Assembly: GCA_023423695.1 (NCBI GenBank)
Contig: JAFAFA010000046.1
Coordinates: 70,063-134,062, forward strand
Source of the DNA: Pseudomonadota bacterium
GTDB lineage: Bacteria; Pseudomonadota; Alphaproteobacteria; Azospirillales; Azospirillaceae
Length of the DNA: 64,000 nt
Direction of reading: 5' to 3'
Below, piece after piece: positions 27,206 through 36,417 of the stretch (position 1 is the stretch's first letter; every line of letters begins with the position of its first letter). The notes beneath the pieces were generated by a model that had not been told where the DNA came from, made no database searches, and was given only the letters and a program-made list of their open reading frames with translations. The translations under genes were made by a program, and so were the position numbers.

Positions 27206-28726
27206 ATGACGTTTGATTCAAGGCGGCGCCGGATGGCGCCGAACAACCGCGCACGCAACCAGCGTCCGCGTGATGACTTCGACGGCTCCCGCCCGACGAC
27301 CAACACGGTCCATGGCGGCGGCCCCACCGGCCCGGTTCCGGGCAAGGACGAGATCCTGTTCCTTCCGCTGGGCGGCTGTTCCCGCATCGGCATGAACATG
27401 GCGCTCTACGGTCATGCCGGCAAATGGCTGATCGTGGACGCCGGCGTCGCCTTCATGGGCGACGAGGCGCCGGGCATCGACAGCCTGATGGCCGATCCGA
27501 CCTTCATCGAGGAGCGGATGCAGGACGTCGTCGGCCTGGTGGTGACCCATGCGCACGAGGACCATATCGGCGCGATCCACCATCTGTGGCCGCGTCTGCG
27601 CTGCCCGATCTATGCCAGCCCCTTCGCCTCGCACATCATCCGCGACCGGCTGAAGGAAAAGGGCGCGCATCGGGCCGCCAAGGTGCAGACCTTCGACATC
27701 GGCGACACGCTGACCATCGGCCCGTTCCGGGTCGAGACCATCGCCGTCACCCATTCGATCCCCGAACCGATGTCGCTGGCGATCCGCACGGCGGCCGGCA
27801 CGGTGCTGCACACCGGCGATTGGAAGTTCGATCCCGATCCGCTGATCGGCCGGACCACCGATGTCGCCGCGCTGAAGCGCCTGGGTGACGAGGGGCTGCT
27901 CGCCATGATGTGCGACAGCACCAACGCCGACGTCCCCGGCTCCACCGGGTCGGAGGCCGATGCCCGCGCCGGTCTGATCGGCGCCTTCGCCAACCGTCCG
28001 GGCGCCATCGCGGTGACCGGCTTCGCCTCCAACGTCGCCCGCATGACCGCGGTGGCGGAAGCGGCGGCGGCGGTCGGGCGCAAGGTGGTCCTGGTCGGCC
28101 GCTCCATGCTGCGCATGGAAAAGGCGGCGCAGGCCTGCGGCTATCTCGACCATGTGCCGGACTTCATGGATGTCCGCGAGGCCTCCTGGACCCCGCGCGA
28201 GAATCTGGTGTTCCTGTGCACCGGCAGCCAGGGCGAGGAACGGGCGGCGCTCAGCCGACTGGCCCGCAACGAGCACCGCGACCTGTGGCTGGAAGAGGGC
28301 GACACCGTCATCTTCTCCGCCCGCGCCATCCCCGGCAACGAGGAGGTGCTGGCCGACATCCACGCGCATCTGCGCGGCATGGGTGTCGAGATCGTCACGC
28401 CGGCCGATGCGCCGGTCCACGTCTCCGGCCACCCCAAGCGCGACGACCTCGCCCGTATGTACGGGCTGGTCCGCCCGCGCTTCGCGGTTCCGGTCCACGG
28501 CACCATCGAGCATATGGAAGCCCACGCCCGCCTCGCCCGTGCCTGCGGCGTCGAGCGGGCCCTGGTTCCGGAGGATGGCGACATCCTGCGCATCGCCAGG
28601 GAAGGCACCCGCGTGATCGGCCGCATCGAACCCAGGCGCCTCGCCAACACCGGCCGGGAGCTGATCTCCTGGGTCCCGCCGGTGGCGGTGGCGGTGGACG
28701 CTGAGGAAGAGCGCGTGGCGGCCTGA
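27206..28726 (+). CDS. rnj: Ribonuclease J family protein
   Basis: Cytoplasmic ribonuclease of the metallo-beta-lactamase/beta-CASP family acting in RNA turnover. From the ATG at 27206 it has 506 aa; an ATG at 27233, with AAGG 9 bases upstream, is an equally good start. The metal site is H115-x-H117-x-D119-H120 (THAHEDH), with HTGDWKFD and the beta-CASP segment VSGHPKRDDLARMYGL...VPVHGTIEHM. About 45 Arg-rich N-terminal residues precede the domain. The protein ends soon after the beta-CASP part, so most of the usual C-terminal domain of RNase J (about 100 residues) appears absent. A strong terminator follows. Confidence 0.85.
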   Translation: MTFDSRRRRMAPNNRARNQRPRDDFDGSRPTTNTVHGGGPTGPVPGKDEILFLPLGGCSRIGMNMALYGHAGKWLIVDAGVAFMGDEAPGIDSLMADPTFIEERMQDVVGLVVTHAHEDHIGAIHHLWPRLRCPIYASPFASHIIRDRLKEKGAHRAAKVQTFDIGDTLTIGPFRVETIAVTHSIPEPMSLAIRTAAGTVLHTGDWKFDPDPLIGRTTDVAALKRLGDEGLLAMMCDSTNADVPGSTGSEADARAGLIGAFANRPGAIAVTGFASNVARMTAVAEAAAAVGRKVVLVGRSMLRMEKAAQACGYLDHVPDFMDVREASWTPRENLVFLCTGSQGEERAALSRLARNEHRDLWLEEGDTVIFSARAIPGNEEVLADIHAHLRGMGVEIVTPADAPVHVSGHPKRDDLARMYGLVRPRFAVPVHGTIEHMEAHARLARACGVERALVPEDGDILRIAREGTRVIGRIEPRRLANTGRELISWVPPVAVAVDAEEERVAA

Positions 28727-28745
28727 CCGCCTGTCCAGATCGAAG

Positions 28746-28779
28746 AAACGCCCTGCACCGCCCGGTGCGGGGCGTTTTT
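28746..28779 (+). terminator. Intrinsic terminator of RNase J gene
   Basis: A 14-bp stem (28746-28759 with 28764-28777, one G-T pair) with loop GCCC is followed by TTTTT, a textbook terminator. Confidence 0.9.
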
Positions 28780-28864
28780 CGTTTCTGTGCGAATGAAAGC
28801 GGACGGACATGGCTCGGACATTGCATACTCCCGTGCGTTTCATGTTCCACGGAGTAAAAGTTCG

Positions 28865-29884
28865 ATGTCGTTGCTCTCCTGCTGCCGCAGCGCCGCCCTG
28901 TCGGCCCTGCTCCTGTTCGGTCTGAACGGGTCCCTCCAGGCCGCGGAGCCGGTCAAGGTCAAGGTGTTCGTCGGATCGATGTTCGAGATCGGCAAGAACA
29001 CCGGCGACCGGGCGGGCGAGTTCCAGCACTGGTACGAGCGCTATTGGCAGACCGCCGAGCCGATCACGGTGAAGGGTGCGCTGAACCCGGTCTACTGCAA
29101 CGCCGACGGCGTGTGCGGGTCGGTGCTGGGTATGGGCAAGGTCAGTTCCTCCGCCTCGATGCAGGCGATCCTGCTGAACCCGCAGCTCGACCTGTCGCAA
29201 GCCTATTTCCTGGTCACCGGCGTGGCCGGCACGCCGCCGTCGCGCGGCACCATCGGCGAGGTCAGCTGGGCGACCTGGGTGGTCGACTACGACCTGGGCC
29301 ACCGCTGGGCACCGGAGGAAGGCAAGCCGGGCGAACCGACCTTCATGCCGCGCAAGGGCTATGAAGCGGTGCGCCTGTTCCAGATGAACCCGGCGCTGGT
29401 CTCCTGGGCGATGCGGCTGACCGCCGACACGCCGCTGAAGGACAGCGAGTCCGCCCGTGCCTATCGCAAGCGCTATCCGCAGGAAACCGCGCAACGTGCT
29501 CCTTTCGTGGGCACCGGCACGCACATGACCGGCGACACCTTCTTCCACGGCCCCGGCATGTCGGAACAGGCGCAGTACATCGCCAAGCTCTATGGCGCCG
29601 ACGATTACGTCATCACCGAGATGGAAGCCGCGGCGATCACGCTGGTGATCAAGCGGCTGCAAGGCTCCGACCGGGTGATGAGCCTGCGCGGCGCCGTCAA
29701 TTTCGACCAGGGCAACCCGAACGAGACCACCCTGCAGCATCTTGATCCGAAGCCGGGCGAGACCGCCGGCGGCTTCGCCGAGACGGTGGAGAATGTGGAA
29801 CTGGTCGGCTCCCGCATGGTCGACCACATCGTCGGCCATTGGGACCAGTGGAAGGACGGCGTCCCGGCGCTGCCGGCCCGATAA
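28865..29884 (+). CDS. Purine nucleoside permease family periplasmic protein (NUP)
   Basis: A 339-aa protein of the NUP family, which was named from a fungal nucleoside permease but in bacteria appears exported and resembles nucleoside phosphorylases. A signal peptide ends near SLQAAE. Conserved parts are KVFVGSMFEIGKNTG, YFLVTGVAGTPPSRGTIGEV, GTGTHMTGDTFFHGPGMSEQAQYIAKLYG and ITEMEAAA. The ATG at 28865 follows GGAG about 10 bases upstream; a longer frame would start inside the preceding terminator. Its role in nucleoside scavenging is inferred from the family. Confidence 0.82.
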   Translation: MSLLSCCRSAALSALLLFGLNGSLQAAEPVKVKVFVGSMFEIGKNTGDRAGEFQHWYERYWQTAEPITVKGALNPVYCNADGVCGSVLGMGKVSSSASMQAILLNPQLDLSQAYFLVTGVAGTPPSRGTIGEVSWATWVVDYDLGHRWAPEEGKPGEPTFMPRKGYEAVRLFQMNPALVSWAMRLTADTPLKDSESARAYRKRYPQETAQRAPFVGTGTHMTGDTFFHGPGMSEQAQYIAKLYGADDYVITEMEAAAITLVIKRLQGSDRVMSLRGAVNFDQGNPNETTLQHLDPKPGETAGGFAETVENVELVGSRMVDHIVGHWDQWKDGVPALPAR

Positions 29885-30036
29885 AGCCTGAAACGTAGAA
29901 GCCGCCTCCATTTGGACGCCATGGCGCCCGCAGGCTGATGCCTACCGTCGTGGGACGTCCCACCATCGAAGGGGGTGGGCGGATTGAACAGGTGGGCCGT
30001 TCCTGTTCCACAATGTTCCATCCTGTCGGACAAGAA

Positions 30037-30071
30037 AAAAGCGCCGGGCCCGCGAGGAGCCCGGCGCTTTT
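30037..30071. terminator. Bidirectional terminator between convergent genes
   Basis: AAAAGCGCCGGGC (30037-30049) pairs with GCCCGGCGCTTTT (30059-30071). A T-run on each strand allows use by both the NUP gene and the RND operon. Confidence 0.85.
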
Positions 30072-30101
30072 CCGTTTCGACGGCGGGAACGCTCCCTCCG
30101 C

Positions 30102-33100
30102 TCAGTCCCCCGCAGCCGGCTGCGGCATGGCGCCTTGCCCAGGCCGACGACGGACGAACAGGCGGTAGACCGCGACGAAGAAGACCGGCACGAACAGGAT
30201 CGCCAGCACGGTGGCGGAGATCATGCCTCCCATTACGCCGACGCCGATGGCGTTCTGGCTCTCCGACCCCGCGCCGCTGGCGATCGCCAGCGGCAGCACG
30301 CCGAGGACGAAGGCCAGCGAGGTCATGATGATCGGCCGTAGGCGCTGGCGGCAGGCCTCGATCGCCGCCTCCTTCAGCTCCATGCCCTCGTCATAGAGCG
30401 ACTTGGCGAACTCCACGATCAGGATGGCGTTCTTCGCCGACAGGCCGATGGTGGTCAGCAGGCCGACCTGGAAGTAGACGTCGCTCGGCAGGCCGCGCAG
30501 CGTCGCCGCGATGACCGCGCCGATGACGCCCAACGGCACCACCATGATCACCGACACCGGCACCGACCAGCTCTCGTAGAGCGCCGCCAGGCAGAGGAAG
30601 ACGATGATCATCGACAGGGCGTAGAGCGCCGGCGCCTGCGAGCCGCTGAGCCGCTCCTCGTAGGACAGTCCGGTCCACTCGTATCCGATGCCCTGCGGCA
30701 GCTTCCGCATCATCGCCTCCATCTCGGCCATCGCCTCGCCCGAGCTGATGCCCGGTGCGGCCGACCCCTGGATGTTCAGCGACGACGAGCCGTTGTAGCG
30801 CTCCAGCTTCGGCGAACCGAAGATCCATTGCGCCGTCGTGAAGGCGGAGAAGGGGACCATCTGGTTGCTGGAATTGCGCACGTACCAGCGGTCGATGTCG
30901 CTCGGCTGCATGCGGTAGGGCGCGTCGGCCTGCAGATAGACCTTCTTCACCCGGCCCTGGTCGATGAAGTCGTTGACGTAGGACGAGCCCCAGGCCACCG
31001 ACAGCGTCGTGTTGATGTCGCTGAGCGAAAGCCCGAGCGCGCTCGCCTTCTCGCGGTCGATGTCCAGCTTGAACTGCGGCGTGTCCTCCAGCCCGTTGGG
31101 ACGGACGCCGACCAGCTTGGGGTTCTGTGCCGCCATGCCCAGCAGCTGGTTGCGCGCCTGCATCAGCCGGTCATGGCCCAACCCGCCGCGGTCGACCAGC
31201 TGCAGGTCGAAACCGGTGGCGTTGCCGAGGCCGGGGACCGACGGCGGCAGGAAGGCGAAGACCACCGCGTCCTTCAGCCGCGACAACGCCCCCATCGCCC
31301 GGCCGGCGATGGCCTGCGGCTTCTGCGCCGGGGATTCGCGCTCGCTCCAATCCTTCAGCCGGACGAAGGCCATGCCGGCATTCTGGCCGCGGCCGGAGAA
31401 GTTGAAGCCGACGATGGTGAACAGACCCTCGACGCTGTCCTTCTCCTTTTCCAGGAAATGGGTGGTGACGGCCTTCGCTGTCTCGGCCGTGCGCTCCGCG
31501 CTGGCGTTCGGCGGGGCCGACCACAGCACGAACAGCTGGCCGCGGTCCTCCGTCGGCAGGAAGGAGGACGGCATCTGCAGGAACAGGTAGCCCAGCCCGC
31601 CGAGGATCAGCAGATAGGCGATGAAATAGCGGCCCAGCCGGTTCACCGCGCCGCGCACGCCGCGGACATAGACCCTGCTGCTGGCGTCGAAGCCGCGGTT
31701 GAACAGGCCGAAGAAGCCCTTGCGGGCATGGCCATGGCCAACAGTTACCGGCTTCAGCATGGTGGCGCAGAGCGCCGGCGTCAGCACCAGTGCGACCAGC
31801 ACCGACAGCGCCATCGCCGACACGATGGTCAGCGAGAACTGGCGGTAGATGGCGCCGGCCGACCCGCCGAAGAAGGCCATCGGCACGAACACCGCCGACA
31901 GCACCAGCGCGATGCCGACCAGCGCACCGGTGATCTGGTCCATCGACTTGCGCGTCGCCTCGCGCGGGGGCAGCCCCTCCTCGCTCATCACGCGCTCGAC
32001 ATTCTCGACCACGACGATGGCGTCATCGACCAGCAGGCCGATCGCCAGCACCATGCCGAACATCGTCAGCACGTTGACCGAGAAGCCGAAGGCCGACAGC
32101 ACCCCGAAGGTACCGAGCAGCACCACCGGCACTGCGATGGTCGGGATCAGCGTCGCGCGGAAATTCTGCAGGAACAGGTACATCACGACGAAGACGAGGA
32201 TGATGGCCTCGAACAGCGTCTTGATCACCTCATGGATCGATAGCTCGACGAAGGGCGTGGTGTCGTAGGGGTAGATGACCTCGATGCCCGCCGGGAAGAA
32301 GGGCTGCAGTTCCGCCACGCGGGCCTTGACTGCGCTGGCGGTGTCCAGCGCGTTGGCGCCGGTCGCCAGCTTGATGCCGACGCCCGCCGCCGGCTTGCCG
32401 TTGTAGGCGGCACTGATCTCATAGGTCTCGGACCCGATCTCGATCCGCGCCACGTCGCGCAGCCGCACCTGGGAGCCGTCGGGGTTCACCCGCAGCAGGA
32501 TGGCGCCGAACTGCTCCGGCGTCTGCAGGCGCGACTGGGCAGTGATGGTGGCGTTGATCTGCTGGCCCGCGACGGCCGGCGCACCGCCGAGCTGCCCGGC
32601 GGAGACCTGCGCGTTCTGCGTCTTGATCGCGTTGGAGACGTCGGTGGTGGTCAGCGCGAAGTTGTTCAGCGCATCGGGGTCGAGCCAGATGCGCATGGCA
32701 TGCTGCGGGCCGAAGACAGTGACGTCGCCCACGCCTTCCACGCGGCTCAGCGTGTCCTGCAGGTTGGAGGTGACGTAGTCGGCGATGTCGCCCTGGCTGA
32801 GGCGCCCGTCGCTAGACACGAAGCCCACCACCAGCAGGAAGTCGTTGCCCGCCTTCGACACCTGAAGGCCGCGCTGCTGGACCTCCTGCGGCAGCAGGGG
32901 AACGGCCAGCTGCAGCTTGTTCTGCACCTGGACCTGGGCGATGTCGGGGTTGGCCTCCGGCTCGAAGGTCAGCGTGATGGTCACGTTGCCGGAGGAGTCG
33001 CTGTTGGAGGACATGTAGCGGAAATGGTCGAGCCCGGTCATCTTCTGTTCGATGACCTGCGTGACCGTGTCCTCCAGCGTCTTGGCCGAGGCGCCGGGAT

Positions 33101-33245
33101 AGCTGGCGGAGATCGATACCGTCGGCGGCGCGATCTTCGGATATTGCTCGACGGGCAGGCGCAGGATCGCCAGGGCGCCGGCCATCATGATGACGATGGC
33201 GATGACCCAGGCGAAGACCGGCCGGTCAATGAAGAATTTTGACAT
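30102..33245 (-). CDS. RND multidrug efflux transporter, AcrB/MexB type
   Basis: Inner-membrane proton-driven drug exporter of the HAE1 family, 1047 aa, full length. The proton-relay residues are present: the Asp pair in GLLVDDAIVVVENVER and the Lys in GLSAKNAILIVEFAK. Twelve membrane segments and two large periplasmic domains have the expected order, with MSKFFIDRPVFAWVIAI at the N terminus. It lies 17 bases after its adaptor gene. No outer-membrane channel gene is present nearby, so a TolC/OprM partner must be encoded elsewhere. Confidence 0.95.
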   Translation of the reverse strand: MSKFFIDRPVFAWVIAIVIMMAGALAILRLPVEQYPKIAPPTVSISASYPGASAKTLEDTVTQVIEQKMTGLDHFRYMSSNSDSSGNVTITLTFEPEANPDIAQVQVQNKLQLAVPLLPQEVQQRGLQVSKAGNDFLLVVGFVSSDGRLSQGDIADYVTSNLQDTLSRVEGVGDVTVFGPQHAMRIWLDPDALNNFALTTTDVSNAIKTQNAQVSAGQLGGAPAVAGQQINATITAQSRLQTPEQFGAILLRVNPDGSQVRLRDVARIEIGSETYEISAAYNGKPAAGVGIKLATGANALDTASAVKARVAELQPFFPAGIEVIYPYDTTPFVELSIHEVIKTLFEAIILVFVVMYLFLQNFRATLIPTIAVPVVLLGTFGVLSAFGFSVNVLTMFGMVLAIGLLVDDAIVVVENVERVMSEEGLPPREATRKSMDQITGALVGIALVLSAVFVPMAFFGGSAGAIYRQFSLTIVSAMALSVLVALVLTPALCATMLKPVTVGHGHARKGFFGLFNRGFDASSRVYVRGVRGAVNRLGRYFIAYLLILGGLGYLFLQMPSSFLPTEDRGQLFVLWSAPPNASAERTAETAKAVTTHFLEKEKDSVEGLFTIVGFNFSGRGQNAGMAFVRLKDWSERESPAQKPQAIAGRAMGALSRLKDAVVFAFLPPSVPGLGNATGFDLQLVDRGGLGHDRLMQARNQLLGMAAQNPKLVGVRPNGLEDTPQFKLDIDREKASALGLSLSDINTTLSVAWGSSYVNDFIDQGRVKKVYLQADAPYRMQPSDIDRWYVRNSSNQMVPFSAFTTAQWIFGSPKLERYNGSSSLNIQGSAAPGISSGEAMAEMEAMMRKLPQGIGYEWTGLSYEERLSGSQAPALYALSMIIVFLCLAALYESWSVPVSVIMVVPLGVIGAVIAATLRGLPSDVYFQVGLLTTIGLSAKNAILIVEFAKSLYDEGMELKEAAIEACRQRLRPIIMTSLAFVLGVLPLAIASGAGSESQNAIGVGVMGGMISATVLAILFVPVFFVAVYRLFVRRRPGQGAMPQPAAGD

Positions 33246-33262
33246 GGGAGCGGTATCCTGGA

Positions 33263-34459
33263 TCAGCGGGCCGAAGCGGCCTTTTCAGGCAGCGCAGCGA
33301 GGGCATTCTGGGCCGGCACCGGCTTCACCTCGGCACCCGGCTTCACCTTCTGCAGGCCTTCGATGACCACCCGCTCGCCGGCGGCCAGCCCGTCCGACAC
33401 CAGCCAGACATTGCCAACTGCGCGTTCGGTCTTGATGGTGCGCTGGGCCGCCTTGTTGTCGGCGCCCACCACCCAGACGCGGGCGCTGCCGTCCGGTCCG
33501 CGGCTAACCGCCGCCTGGGGCACGGTGATGGCGTTCTCGGCGACACCCTGCTCCACGCGGGCGCGGACGAACAGGCCGGGCAGCAGGTCCTTGTTCGGGT
33601 TGGGGAAGACCGCGCGCAGCTGGACCGAGCTGGTGCCGGCATCCACCGTCACGTCGGAGAATTGGAGTTCGCCCTTGGCTGGATAGGGGGTGTCGTCGCC
33701 GTTGCTGTTCAGGAACAGCGTCACCGGGATCTTGCCGGGCTCGGCCGGGCGGATGCGGCCGGTCGCCATGTCCTCGCGCAGCTTCATCAGTTGCGAGGCG
33801 GTCTGCGTCACGTCGACATAGATCGGGTCGAACTGCTGGATGGTCGCCAGCGCCGTCGCCTGGCTGGCGGTGACCAGCGCGCCTTCGGTGACAGCCGACT
33901 TGCCGATGCGGCCGGAGATCGGCGCGAACACCTTGGTGTAGTTCAGGTTGATGCTGGCGAGGTTGTAGGCGGCCTTGGCCGCGGCCACCTGCGCCTCGTT
34001 CTGCTTCAGCGTGGCCTGGACGTCGTCGAAGTCCTGCTTGCTGACCACGCTGTTCTTCACGAGGTCGCCATAGCGCGCCGCCTTGTTGCGCGCGGCCTGC
34101 AGGTTGGCTTCCGCCTTCTGCACGTCGGCCTGGGCGCTCGCCAGCGACGCCTCGTAGGTGGCGGGGTCGATCTGGTAGAGCTGGTCGCCGGCCTTGACGT
34201 CGCTGCCCTCACGGAACAGGCGCTTCAGCACGATGCCGCTGACCTGCGGGCGGATTTCAGCCACCCGGTAGGCGGCGGTGCGGCCCGGCAGCTCGGTCGT
34301 CACGGTCAGGCGCTGCGGCCCGATGGTGATGACCGACACCTCCGGCGGACCGCCGGCCTGGGGCTGGCCGGCCGCCTGCTTCTGCTGGTTGCAGCCGGCG
34401 AGCACCGCGATCAGCGCAGCCGCCGCGGCCAGCGTCATGAATGAGTTGGATCTGAACAT
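33263..34459 (-). CDS. RND efflux periplasmic adaptor lipoprotein, AcrA/MexA type
   Basis: Membrane-fusion protein that links the RND pump to the outer-membrane channel; 398 aa from the ATG at 34459. It is a lipoprotein with lipobox LAGC (Cys near residue 22). The hairpin and lipoyl segments include EIRPQVSGIVLKRLFREGSDVKAG and AFNLASINLNYTKV-like sequence, then VFAPISGRIG. The start is chosen for the lipoprotein signal and an AGGA ribosome site; the frame is open another 80 codons through the operator region, which I reject. Divergent from the TetR gene. Confidence 0.94.
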   Translation of the reverse strand: MFRSNSFMTLAAAAALIAVLAGCNQQKQAAGQPQAGGPPEVSVITIGPQRLTVTTELPGRTAAYRVAEIRPQVSGIVLKRLFREGSDVKAGDQLYQIDPATYEASLASAQADVQKAEANLQAARNKAARYGDLVKNSVVSKQDFDDVQATLKQNEAQVAAAKAAYNLASINLNYTKVFAPISGRIGKSAVTEGALVTASQATALATIQQFDPIYVDVTQTASQLMKLREDMATGRIRPAEPGKIPVTLFLNSNGDDTPYPAKGELQFSDVTVDAGTSSVQLRAVFPNPNKDLLPGLFVRARVEQGVAENAITVPQAAVSRGPDGSARVWVVGADNKAAQRTIKTERAVGNVWLVSDGLAAGERVVIEGLQKVKPGAEVKPVPAQNALAALPEKAASAR

Positions 34460-34573
34460 CTCTTTCCTCGTCTCGGCGCCGCGCGTCTGCGGTCCCGTCT
34501 CCCTGCTGCGGCCGGGCTTTGCGCCGGCCTTCGGTCCGGGCTGCGGGTGGACCGGCACATCCCCGTTGCTTAG

Positions 34574-34597
34574 TACTGTCTCATACAGTACACTGTA
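34574..34597. promoter_or_regulatory. Interlocked TetR-type operator between pump and regulator
   Basis: TACTGT-CTCAT-ACAGTA (34574-34590) is a perfect inverted repeat. It interlocks with TACAGT-AC-ACTGTA (34584-34597), giving three half-sites. It lies between the adaptor (start 34459) and the TetR gene (start 34644), where a repressor could silence both. Confidence 0.7.
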
Positions 34598-34643
34598 CCA
34601 GACGATACATTCAGAATGCTGCAGCGCGCAAGGGGGTTCCGCA

Positions 34644-35342
34644 ATGCCCGATACGGGGCTGGATGCAAGGGGGGTGGAATACGGCGCTGGAACGGGCACC
34701 CGCGGCCATGCACGCTGCCGGGCCCTGCTGGATGCCGCGGCAGCGCTGTTCGTCGAGAAGGGCTATGCCGGCACGTCGCTCAGCGACGTGCTGCGGCTTG
34801 CCGGCGGGTCGCGCACGACGCTCTATACCCATTTCGGCGACAAGGACGGCCTGTTCCGTGCCATGATGGAGGAGCATTGCGCCCGGGTGCTCGACGGCAT
34901 GGCACCGGACGCCCTCGCCCTGGATGCACCTGCCGGCAGCGATCCGGAGCAGGCTGGCGATCCGGAGGAGCGGCTGGTCCGCATCGCGTTGCACATCATG
35001 CATGCGCTGACGCAACCGCAGACGACGGCGATCCTGCGCACGCTGATCTCCGAAGGCGCCCGCATTCCCGATCTCGTCGAGACCTTCTTCCGCGTCGGGC
35101 CGGAGCGCACGCGCGAGCGGATGGCCGGCTGCCTGCGCGAACTGGCCGAGGCAGGACGGATCTGCGTCGCCGACGCCGAGGTGGCGGCGCAGGCCTTCTG
35201 CGGCATGGTGACCGGCAACCTTTTGATGGAGCGGCTGATCCTGCCCGACCGGCTGGTCGATATGCCGGCGGTGGAGGCCTATGTGCGCGCCTGCGTCCGT
35301 CTGTTCCTTCGCGGTGCCGCCCCGCCCCCATCAGCCTCCTGA
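34644..35342 (+). CDS. TetR-family regulator of the AcrAB-like pump
   Basis: Repressor of 232 aa. The helix-turn-helix region is RALLDAAAALFVEKGYAGTS followed by LSDVLRLAGGSRTTLYTHFG, standard for TetR proteins, and the C-terminal part is of the AcrR/AefR-like type. The ATG at 34644 follows AAGGGGG. Longer frames upstream run through the operator. It is divergent from the pump operon and clearly paralogous to the TetR at 36418 (shared GMVTGNLL and ISEG-R-PD segments). Its ligand is unknown. Confidence 0.88.
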   Translation: MPDTGLDARGVEYGAGTGTRGHARCRALLDAAAALFVEKGYAGTSLSDVLRLAGGSRTTLYTHFGDKDGLFRAMMEEHCARVLDGMAPDALALDAPAGSDPEQAGDPEERLVRIALHIMHALTQPQTTAILRTLISEGARIPDLVETFFRVGPERTRERMAGCLRELAEAGRICVADAEVAAQAFCGMVTGNLLMERLILPDRLVDMPAVEAYVRACVRLFLRGAAPPPSAS

Positions 35343-35398
35343 CGGCACTCCGACCCACCCACGCTCCCGAACGAACCGCCAAGCAAGAGACCCGAGAA

Positions 35399-36268
35399 AT
35401 GCGCCCCGGAACGCCCCCCAGAATGCCCTCGGGACTGCCGAAGGACATCGTCGTTTTCATCGAGGCGGACGAGGAGCGGGCCGGCCGGCTCGCCTATGCC
35501 GCCGCCCTGGCGCAAAGCTGGCAGGCGCACCTGATCGCCATCTTCGTGGTCAACCGGCTGGAACTGACCCCCGGCAGCGGCTTCGCCCGCGGCGGCGGGC
35601 TGGAAGCCATGCTGCGGCAGCATCATACCACCACCCGCAACGCGGCGGCGGAGGCGCGGACGCTGTTCGACCGCATCGTCGCCGACACGGGCATCAGCGG
35701 CGAATGGCGCCTGTCCGACCATGAGGATGGCGAGGCGCTGATGCTCCATGCCCGCCATGCCAGCCTCGCCATCGTCGGCCCGCCGCTGCGGCCGACCCGG
35801 CCGGCGCGGATGCTCAGCCTGTCGGAGGATGTGATCTTCGCCTCCGGCCGCCCCACCCTGCTTCTGCCGACCGGCTGGCCGTCGCACCGCGTCGGCCGGC
35901 GCATCGTCGTCGGCTGGAACGGCAGCCGCGAGGCGGCGACCGCCATCGCTCTCGCCATGCCCTTCCTGACCGCAGCGGACGTGGTGCATCTGGTCGTGGT
36001 GCCAGAAGCGCGCCCAAATGGCCTGCTCGGCGGCGATCCGGGGGCCGACATGTCCCGCCATCTGGCCCGCAACGGGGTGGAGGTGGTGCTGGAACAGCGC
36101 CCCGGCAAAGATGCCGGCACCGTGCTGCTGGACCATGCGCGCACGGTCGATGCCGACCTGCTGGTGATGGGCGCCTATGGCCGGCCGCGGATCAGCGAGT
36201 TCGTCTTCGGCGGGACGACCCGGACGGTTCTGGCGAAGGCGAACACCCCGATCCTGTTGTCGCGATGA
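35399..36268 (+). CDS. Universal stress protein, tandem UspA domains
   Basis: Cytoplasmic stress protein of 289 aa with two Usp domains (about residues 15-150 and 165-289). Only the second has a clear nucleotide-binding loop, GAYGRPRISEFVFGGTTR, in the G-x2-G-x9-G form. The ATG at 35399 begins MRPGTPPRMPSG and has only a weak GAGA ribosome site. It lies 56 bases after the TetR gene and may be co-transcribed. What stress it serves is not evident. Confidence 0.85.
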   Translation: MRPGTPPRMPSGLPKDIVVFIEADEERAGRLAYAAALAQSWQAHLIAIFVVNRLELTPGSGFARGGGLEAMLRQHHTTTRNAAAEARTLFDRIVADTGISGEWRLSDHEDGEALMLHARHASLAIVGPPLRPTRPARMLSLSEDVIFASGRPTLLLPTGWPSHRVGRRIVVGWNGSREAATAIALAMPFLTAADVVHLVVVPEARPNGLLGGDPGADMSRHLARNGVEVVLEQRPGKDAGTVLLDHARTVDADLLVMGAYGRPRISEFVFGGTTRTVLAKANTPILLSR

Positions 36269-36417
36269 CGCTGCCGAAGGGGGGCTCCTGCGTCTTTTTT
36301 GCAGATCGCGCCGGTCCCTCCTTACGGTGCAGACGTTCTACAGTGGCGCACGCGCATCGGCGTGGAACGAACAATCAGACCGAACGCGGGCGTCGCCGCT
36401 CCGGAGGAAAGCGCATC

